From: Parachlamydiaceae bacterium
Lineage (GTDB): Bacteria > Chlamydiota > Chlamydiia > Chlamydiales > Parachlamydiaceae
DNA: 5,374 nucleotides
Assembly (NCBI GenBank): GCA_013815395.1
Contig: JACDGH010000197.1
Location: 1 to 5,374 of the forward strand
Reading direction: 5' to 3'
Position numbers and translations under genes: made by a program. Below the pieces are notes generated by a model that was not told the DNA's origin, ran no database searches, and saw only the letters and a program-made list of their open reading frames with translations. Below, one piece after another: positions 1 to 4,382 of the stretch; the stretch's first letter is position 1, and each line of letters starts with the position of its first letter.

Positions 1-1
1 A

Positions 2-142
2 TGGGCAGGCCGTATAGAGTCTTTACGAAATGTTCATCGTCTTATCCAATGCTTTAATACCCATCAAGTCCATTTTCTGTGTAAACCTTTTAATTTCACC
101 TCCGCCCCCAATTCTTCCCAAGAACCAAAATTATTAGTTTAG
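2..142 (+). CDS. Possible 3' end of a gene cut by the window edge (unrecognised)
   Basis: A plus-strand frame is open from the window edge through 46 codons to a TAG at 140-142. I do not recognise the peptide, which is rich in His, Phe, Asn and Ser and contains GRIESLRNVHRLIQ. Coding is weakly suggested because base composition changes near its stop: bases 1-130 are clearly richer in G and C than the very AT-rich stretch that follows. Against it, an open run of 46 codons can occur by chance. The minus strand also has a readable frame over about 127-23, ending in TAA, that contains IGGGGEIKRFTQKMD. Either strand could be the real one, or the stretch may be a decayed remnant. Confidence 0.25.
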   Translation, partial: WAGRIESLRNVHRLIQCFNTHQVHFLCKPFNFTSAPNSSQEPKLLV

Positions 143-318
143 ATTATAAATGTTAACACTCATTAATAAAAAATAATTAATTTAATTATTTAATTAAAAG
201 TATTAAAAATGATATTATAAATTTATGAGTGAACGTTAGAAATGTTACGAAAAACGGGTAAAAAGGTAGCGCTTCTATGTGATTTCTGTGGTTTTATTAT
301 TGTGAGGTTAAATTGGGT

Positions 319-332
319 CCAGAATCCAGAAT
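319..332. repeat. 7-base tandem duplication CCAGAAT x2
   Basis: CCAGAAT at 319-325 is repeated immediately at 326-332. It lies about 95 bases upstream of the first effector-like gene and could be a slippage duplication or a small direct-repeat binding site. No function is assigned. Confidence 0.7.
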
Positions 333-350
333 CTGTTACCTTAAATATAT

Positions 351-368
351 TTTTTTGAATTTTTTGAA
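351..368. repeat. 9-base tandem duplication TTTTTTGAA x2
   Basis: TTTTTTGAA at 351-359 is followed directly by an identical copy at 360-368. This T-tract repeat sits 57-75 bases ahead of the ATG at 426, in the region where a promoter would be expected. Phased T-tracts can bend DNA, but a role here is only a guess. Confidence 0.7.
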
Positions 369-415
369 TTATGGCCAAATTAACATACCTTAGTTAAATT
401 ATTTTATTAAAAAAT

Positions 416-422
416 AAGGGGG
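416..422 (+). promoter_or_regulatory. Ribosome binding site of the first effector-like gene
   Basis: The purine run AAGGGGG lies three bases before the ATG at 426; its AAGG core is six bases away. This supports the chosen start over the next in-frame Met at residue 14. Confidence 0.6.
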
Positions 423-425
423 CTT

Positions 426-1184
426 ATGAATTCCTCAATCTTTAATAATCGTGACTCGCAACAAATGAGTTATGTCATCCTGGAATTATTGCATCTTACC
501 AAAGGGATGGAATTTGCCGTGCTCTCCAGCCAGAAAACAGCTGAATCACAAGGTCCATCAGGAATATTACAGCATTCCTCATCTAATAAAGAAAGCAAAG
601 TAGTTCATAAGCATGCGCGACTCCAATCTTACTCTGAGCAGCAGTTTTTAACAGATGAAACGGTTAAAAACATCATTTTCCATGCCTTCTTCAGTGGTCA
701 TCTTGGGATTAAAGATCATCATAAGCGCTATGCGTTTAATAAAGATAGAAGCAATGAACTTAAAGAGGCAGGCATTAAAACGGTCATAGTGACTAATATA
801 GCACAAGAGGAACAGGTAGAGCAGGACATTTCTCTCGATATTATTTCTGATGAAGTGTTTCAAAAACTAATAGAAATGTTAAATAAAAAAAACAAAGATG
901 ACCATAGAATAGAGAAAAAAATAGAAATTTCCGACTTTAAGTATCAAACCTCTCCAAATCAGACAAAAAGACGCGCTTCTCCTAAATATTCAAATACCTT
1001 GAAGACTTCAAAACTTGTTGGTGATAAGAAAGCTAAAGAAGAAGAAATCACTGAAAGTACTCGTTCAGAAAATAGGAAAAGAAAAAAAGATGCCGAGGAA
1101 AAGGATGAATTAGCTTTCAAAAAACGAAAAATACACATTGATTCTGAACGTTTAAAAGATGACATCAAAAAATCATCATCTTAG
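426..1184 (+). CDS. Candidate secreted effector with C-terminal bipartite NLS-like tail (unknown family)
   Basis: I do not recognise a family for this 252-residue protein. The N-terminus (1-16) is rich in Ser, Asn and Gln, lacks a hydrophobic signal sequence, and resembles what chlamydial type III secretion substrates often look like. Residues 15-155 may form a folded domain with mixed hydrophobic segments such as YVILELLHL (16-24) and IKTVIVTN (117-124). From about residue 155 the chain becomes low-complexity and charged. RKRKK (217-221) and KKRK (232-235) are separated by ten residues, the classical bipartite nuclear localisation pattern, and RRAS (182-185) matches a PKA-type phosphorylation consensus. 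No membrane segment is seen. It is the first gene of a two-gene operon, with the partner starting 14 bases downstream. AT-rich composition differs from the housekeeping operon to its right. Secretion and nuclear targeting are inferred. A DNA- or RNA-binding bacterial protein with a basic tail is the main alternative. Confidence 0.8.
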   Translation: MNSSIFNNRDSQQMSYVILELLHLTKGMEFAVLSSQKTAESQGPSGILQHSSSNKESKVVHKHARLQSYSEQQFLTDETVKNIIFHAFFSGHLGIKDHHKRYAFNKDRSNELKEAGIKTVIVTNIAQEEQVEQDISLDIISDEVFQKLIEMLNKKNKDDHRIEKKIEISDFKYQTSPNQTKRRASPKYSNTLKTSKLVGDKKAKEEEITESTRSENRKRKKDAEEKDELAFKKRKIHIDSERLKDDIKKSSS

Positions 1185-1186
1185 AT

Positions 1187-1193
1187 AAGGAGG
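1187..1193 (+). promoter_or_regulatory. Strong Shine-Dalgarno of the second effector-like gene
   Basis: AAGGAGG lies in the 14-base gap between the two plus-strand genes, five bases before the ATG at 1199. It fixes the start and indicates active translation of the second gene from a shared transcript. Confidence 0.85.
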
Positions 1194-1198
1194 AAGTT

Positions 1199-2272
1199 AT
1201 GAGAGTTGATTCTACTAACCCGGACTACTCCAAGATTACGAATAGCCCACCCGTGTATGTTCATGTGTTTAATTTAGAGAAAGGTAATTTGCAGTCTTCA
1301 GGAAAATATTCTAAACCCACAAAATTTACTTTACGAGACATGCAGGATCCTGCTATTAAAGAAATATTTAATTTAGCAAAGCTAAAAGGATTGACGGCTT
1401 TTGAAGGTGCAGATGGTCGGGTATTGGGTACTGCAAGATTCGGAACTTTAATGAGAGAAAGCCAACAGGCAGGCAAAAGTACAACTGTAAAAAAAAGATC
1501 TCCAATTAACACTGAGGAGATTATTCGTAAAAATAAAATAACGCCTCGTGAGCCGAATGCAAATATAAACACTCGGGAATCAACAGATTCCAGTATTGCC
1601 AAGGTACCAAAAGAACAAGATATCGATGAAGAACCAAATATAGCAAATGAAGATATAGAAGATATTACAAATTCAGACGTTAGTGAACGGAATTTAGAAG
1701 AAGATTTTCAAGAAATTTCTGATGAAGAATATGAAAAAATTTGGACGCAATTCAATAAAATTATCAATCCCGAAAAATCCTCTGACAAAGAAGAAAAGGA
1801 AATCACAACAGAAACCGCCATAACAGTTATGCCAGATAGGAAAACTAAAACTACTGCAAATCGGATATTTTCTAATAATAAAGCAAATTTTACATTTAAT
1901 AAAGCCGGAAGTAAAGCTCTGGATGACGCAGAAAACATAGCTGCTTCAGAAGAAACCCGCTTTACTGCATCAGTAAGAAAGGACGAGTTAGCTACTGAAA
2001 AATTACGTCGTCATATTAAAGCTGATCTTTTTAAAACAGAGATTAAAACTGAAGAAGCCAAAGAGTTAACAATTGCAAGCCTTGAAATTAGCAAGGCGGC
2101 TTTGAAAAAAATGTTAGCTCATCATGAAATTAGCGAAGTAGCAGTAGAAGCACTTTTAAATAGTGCTAATATCGACGAAAAATTTTTAACACATATGCTT
2201 AAAGAAGATTTAATTAACCTAGATACCTATAATATATTTATAGATGAGCTTTATAAGCAAAATTCTAGTTGA
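1199..2272 (+). CDS. Hydrophilic charged candidate effector, second gene of the pair (unknown family)
   Basis: This is a 357-residue protein with no family I can name. Residues 1-18 are rich in Ser, Thr, Asn and Pro and have no signal peptide, again compatible with type III secretion. Residues 19-85 may be a small globular domain, with the VYVHVFNL strand and a FEGADGRVLGTARFG segment. A basic patch (93-117, with VKKRSP) is followed by a strongly acidic, probably disordered block (about 139-200, many Glu/Asp). Residues 245-352 look alpha-helical; around 289-350 several short amphipathic helices appear (for example KAALKKMLAHH). Residues 261-283 align without gaps with residues 226-248 of the upstream protein. 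There is no membrane segment, Cys-rich cluster or catalytic motif. It shares an operon with the upstream gene, and its last 22 bases overlap the convergent end of rnhB. Function is unknown; an effector, a chaperone partner or a structural protein are all possible. Confidence 0.8.
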   Translation: MRVDSTNPDYSKITNSPPVYVHVFNLEKGNLQSSGKYSKPTKFTLRDMQDPAIKEIFNLAKLKGLTAFEGADGRVLGTARFGTLMRESQQAGKSTTVKKRSPINTEEIIRKNKITPREPNANINTRESTDSSIAKVPKEQDIDEEPNIANEDIEDITNSDVSERNLEEDFQEISDEEYEKIWTQFNKIINPEKSSDKEEKEITTETAITVMPDRKTKTTANRIFSNNKANFTFNKAGSKALDDAENIAASEETRFTASVRKDELATEKLRRHIKADLFKTEIKTEEAKELTIASLEISKAALKKMLAHHEISEVAVEALLNSANIDEKFLTHMLKEDLINLDTYNIFIDELYKQNSS

Positions 2273-2928
2273 TTACTTCGTTTGAGCGGCTCAAAAGTCA
2301 TGCGATGAATCGCACATGGACCGTGCTTTGCAATGGCATCTAGATGTTTTGGGGTTCCATAGCCTTTGTGTTGCTTAAACTCATACTCTGGCCATTGCAG
2401 ATCAAACTCAGCCATCATCCGATCGCGAGTCACTTTAGCTAATATCGAAGCTGCAGCAATGGATTGCGACTTAGCATCGCCTTGTATAATTTTTTGACAG
2501 GTAATAGAAGGATGGGGCAAATTCATGCCATCGACAAGGAGTAGTTGGGGCAGTTGCGTTAAAGTAGCCACAGCGCTTAGCATTGCTTTAATGGTCGCTT
2601 GATAGATGTTAATGCGATCAATTTCTAGAGATGTAATGATACCAATGGAATATACTGTATTTGCTTTAATTTGGTCAAAAAGTCTATCGCGTTCTTTCGC
2701 TGACAACTTTTTACTGTCATCAATGCCGCTAAAAAAAACGCCTTCGGGAACAATACATGCAGCAGCGACAACAGGGCCAGCCAAAGGGCCGCGCCCTGCC
2801 TCGTCAAGACCTGCAATACAATTATATCCTTGTAAACGCGCCTCTTTCTCAAACAATGTTAGAGTTTCAAGGCGACGTCGCTCTTTAGCAGAAAGTTTAG
2901 AACTATTCGACTTGAGCAGGGGATTCAC
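2251..2928 (-). CDS. rnhB: Ribonuclease HII
   Basis: RNase HII cuts RNA at ribonucleotides embedded in DNA duplexes and thus initiates ribonucleotide excision; it also degrades RNA-DNA hybrids in the cytoplasm. With the start chosen here the protein has 225 residues. The hallmark GLDEAGRGPLAGPV is at about 40-53, giving acidic residues D42 and E43. LLVDG supplies D133, and GDAKSQSIAAASILAKV supplies D151, so the full metal-binding tetrad is present. HKGYGTPKH (187-195) and HRMTF (208-212) are typical of the C-terminal part. The start is uncertain. GTG at 2928 has a weak purine-rich stretch (AAGAAGAGA) ahead of it, while GTG at 2952 would add eight residues and has no Shine-Dalgarno. Either way the gene begins inside the 3' end of rplS, implying translational coupling. 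The N-terminal extension contains KLSAKER, which recurs in the body (positions 74-80 here). It is the last gene of the minus-strand operon. Confidence 0.93.
   Translation of the reverse strand: MNPLLKSNSSKLSAKERRRLETLTLFEKEARLQGYNCIAGLDEAGRGPLAGPVVAAACIVPEGVFFSGIDDSKKLSAKERDRLFDQIKANTVYSIGIITSLEIDRINIYQATIKAMLSAVATLTQLPQLLLVDGMNLPHPSITCQKIIQGDAKSQSIAAASILAKVTRDRMMAEFDLQWPEYEFKQHKGYGTPKHLDAIAKHGPCAIHRMTFEPLKRSNQLEFCL
2281..2314. other. Two adjacent perfect stem-loops at the convergent gene ends
   Basis: TTTGAG-CGG-CTCAAA occupies 2281-2295 and TGCGA-TGAA-TCGCA occupies 2301-2314. Both start within 30 bases after the plus-strand stop at 2270-2272. Neither is followed by a T-run on the plus strand, so they are not a standard intrinsic terminator, and both lie inside rnhB codons for the conserved HRMTFEPL region. 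They could still slow polymerase or protect the 3' end of the plus-strand transcript, but they may be coincidence. Confidence 0.3.
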
Positions 2929-3337
2929 TTGTCTCTTCTTCAACTGGAGCACTGTTTATCGCATTGAGGTTTGATGATTTACCGCGACCAATACGTGCTT
3001 TTACCTTAGAAGCTTTGCCAGATGTGCCACGTAGGTAGTATAGCTTACTACGGCGAACACTTCCCTCTTTAATCACTTCCATTTTTGCAATACGTGGGCT
3101 ATGCAACAGAAACACCCTTTCCATCCCTTCGCCATAAGCAACGCGATGTACTGAGAATGTCTCAGAAAGGCCATAGCCTTTACGAGCGATTACAGTGCCT
3201 GTGAAAACCTGGACTCGCTCTTTTTCCCCTTCGATAATCCGGGTATGAACGCGAACTGAATCGCCAACTCGAAACGAAATAATATTTTTCTTAAGCTGAT
3301 TACTTTCCAGCTTTTGAATCAAAGCCAATTTGCTCAT
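2903..3337 (-). CDS. rplS: 50S ribosomal protein bL19
   Basis: bL19 is a large-subunit ribosomal protein at the interface with the 30S subunit. The 144-residue product shows the family core: FRVGDSVRVHTRI (22-34), ERVQVFTGTVIARKG (40-54), EGMERVFLLHSP (70-81) and RRSKLYYLRG (95-104). ATG at 3337 is chosen because AGGAG (3348-3352) lies ten bases upstream. An in-frame ATG at 3364 would add nine residues, overlap trmD and place this Shine-Dalgarno inside the coding region. The protein is longer than the roughly 115-residue E. coli form because of a low-complexity acidic tail (about 121-144, with PVEEETSESP). That tail is encoded by DNA that also holds the beginning of rnhB, so dual coding may help explain it. 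The YGEGME-FLL-SP signature resembles chlamydial bL19 as I recall it. Confidence 0.96.
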   Translation of the reverse strand: MSKLALIQKLESNQLKKNIISFRVGDSVRVHTRIIEGEKERVQVFTGTVIARKGYGLSETFSVHRVAYGEGMERVFLLHSPRIAKMEVIKEGSVRRSKLYYLRGTSGKASKVKARIGRGKSSNLNAINSAPVEEETSESPAQVE

Positions 3338-3347
3338 GTTGCCTGTT

Positions 3348-3353
3348 CTCCTA
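3348..3353 (-). promoter_or_regulatory. rplS Shine-Dalgarno fused to the trmD stop codon
   Basis: On the minus strand TAGGAG combines the trmD stop TAG with the AGGAG of rplS. A ribosome terminating on trmD would therefore stop directly on the rplS initiation site, and this position decides the rplS start at 3337. Confidence 0.75.
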
Positions 3354-4040
3354 AAATTCCTCAAACTCTTGATTTTCTAATAAATCGGGTCGCACACGGC
3401 GCGTTTTTTCAAGCGCCTTACTTTTGCGCCACTCAGCGATTTTTTTATGGTTGCCACTTAATAACAATTCGGGCACGGCTTTACCTTCAAACTCTTCGGG
3501 ACGCGTGTAATGCGGACAGTCAAAAAGTCCACTTTCAAACGAATCCTCATTGGCCGCAGACGCATGACCCAACACTTCCGGTACAAACCGCACAACTGCA
3601 TCAATCAAGACAATTGCCGCTAGGCAACCATTGGTCAATACGTAGTCGCCTATACTGATTTCTTCATCGACATCACTCGCTAATGCTCTCTCATCAATGC
3701 CTTCGTAGTGCCCACATAATAGAATTAAATGCTCACATGTAGCTAACTCGCGACATTTTGCCGCTGTTAGCATCGCCCCCTGTGGTGAAAGATAGACAAC
3801 CCGTGAGTTCTCTTTCTTTACACTTCGTATTGCTTGAGTTACAGGCTGTGCCATCAGCACCATACCAGGCCCTCCACCATAAGGACGATCATCGACACGA
3901 CGGTAACGATTATCGGTAAAGTCGCGTATATCGATGCATTGAATATCGAGTAACCCTTTTTTCCTTGCCTGTCCAATGATACTTTCATCGAAAGGACCTT
4001 TAAAATAGCCTGGAAAAAGGGAGAGAATATCGATCTTCAT
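3351..4040 (-). CDS. trmD: tRNA (guanine-37-N1)-methyltransferase
   Basis: TrmD transfers a methyl group from S-adenosylmethionine to G37 of tRNAs that read CNN and related codons, preventing +1 frameshifting; the enzyme is normally a homodimer with a trefoil-knot (SPOUT) fold. All expected motifs are present in the 229 residues. These are YLSPQG (83-88) and LCGHYEGIDER (108-118) of the knot, SIGDYVLTNG (129-138), R151 in VRFVPE, and NEDSF (164-168), whose D166 corresponds to the catalytic Asp of E. coli TrmD. PHYTRPEEFEG (176-186) and VPELLLSGNH (189-198) begin the C-terminal tRNA-binding domain. GHYEGIDER has His where E. coli has Arg. The ATG lies 9 bases after the rpsP stop, with no clear Shine-Dalgarno, so initiation probably depends on ribosomes finishing rpsP. 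rimM, which separates rpsP and trmD in many bacteria, is missing here. Confidence 0.97.
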   Translation of the reverse strand: MKIDILSLFPGYFKGPFDESIIGQARKKGLLDIQCIDIRDFTDNRYRRVDDRPYGGGPGMVLMAQPVTQAIRSVKKENSRVVYLSPQGAMLTAAKCRELATCEHLILLCGHYEGIDERALASDVDEEISIGDYVLTNGCLAAIVLIDAVVRFVPEVLGHASAANEDSFESGLFDCPHYTRPEEFEGKAVPELLLSGNHKKIAEWRKSKALEKTRRVRPDLLENQEFEEF

Positions 4041-4049
4041 TTCAAGCGA

Positions 4050-4382
4050 TTACGCAGCTGCCTTTTTACGGGCTTTTCTTTTTGCGGCTGCTTTAGCTCT
4101 AGAAGCAACATCTTTCGCTATATTTGCATTCACCACTGAAGGAGCAACTTTAGCTACTAAAGATTCAGCACTGTCGCTAAATTGAGCGCCCATGCTTAAC
4201 CAATGTTGTACTCTTGCGGCATCTAAAAAGATGCTTTTATCCAGTTCTGCTTCAAACGGATTGTACCATCCTAGCGCTTCGATATATTTACCATCGCGCG
4301 GTGCACGCACGTCAGTTAGTACCAAGCGGTAAAATGGACGGTTAGTGCGACCTTGTTGCCTCAGTCTGATTTTTAACGCCAT
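4050..4382 (-). CDS. rpsP: 30S ribosomal protein bS16
   Basis: bS16 is a small-subunit protein that binds 16S rRNA early in 30S assembly. The 110-residue sequence starts MALKIRLRQQGRTNRPFYRLV, followed by DVRAPRDGKYIEALGWYNP (24-42), which is the conserved bS16 core. Residues 53-80 contain LDAARVQHWLSMGAQFSDSAESLV, matching the family's second half. Relative to E. coli bS16 (about 82 residues) it has a long Ala/Lys/Arg-rich tail (about 90-110) that probably contacts rRNA. The N-terminus closely resembles chlamydial bS16 from memory and is one basis for the taxonomic call. The start overlaps the ffh end by 10 bases, and a good Shine-Dalgarno, GGGAGGA, lies five bases upstream inside ffh. Confidence 0.97.
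   Translation of the reverse strand: MALKIRLRQQGRTNRPFYRLVLTDVRAPRDGKYIEALGWYNPFEAELDKSIFLDAARVQHWLSMGAQFSDSAESLVAKVAPSVVNANIAKDVASRAKAAAKRKARKKAAA

Larger units (their letters stand above)
143..425. other. AT-rich intergenic region upstream of the effector-like operon
   Basis: No gene is visible in these roughly 280 bases. The first part (about 143-235) is almost pure A/T, with TTAATT-type low-complexity repeats and an 8-base palindrome TGTTAACA at 151-158. The second part has more G and C and carries two short tandem duplications (319-332 and 351-368). It presumably holds the promoter for the plus-strand pair, but the A/T content gives many sigma70-like -10 matches and no convincing -35/-10 pair. 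I saw no RNA gene, attachment site or terminator. Confidence 0.6.

Noticed and set aside
174..196. TAATTAA / TTAATTA inverted arms around a 9-base loop
   Set aside because: Low-complexity A/T sequence gives such arms by chance; no G-C pairs stabilise it.
194..221. TTAAAA (194-199) with TATAAA (216-221) as a promoter
   Set aside because: The stretch is nearly pure A/T, so the match carries little information, and it would leave a leader of about 200 bases.
364..391. TTGAAT (364-369) and TACCTT (386-391) with a 16-base spacer as a sigma70-like promoter for the plus-strand pair
   Set aside because: Only partial matches, in a very AT-rich region where equally good pairs arise by chance; the placement is sensible but not supportable as a feature.
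1099..1114. KDEL as an ER-retention signal in the first plus-strand protein
   Set aside because: KDEL-type retention requires the motif at the very C-terminus; here it is internal.
1261..1938. Minus-strand open frames opposite the second plus-strand gene, and similar frames opposite trmD, rnhB and ffh
   Set aside because: They are antisense shadows of well-supported genes, with no Shine-Dalgarno and no recognisable protein features.
3338..3364. Longer rplS start at ATG 3364
   Set aside because: It would overlap trmD and put the obvious AGGAG inside the coding sequence; the N-terminal MSKLALIQKLE at 3337 fits the family better.
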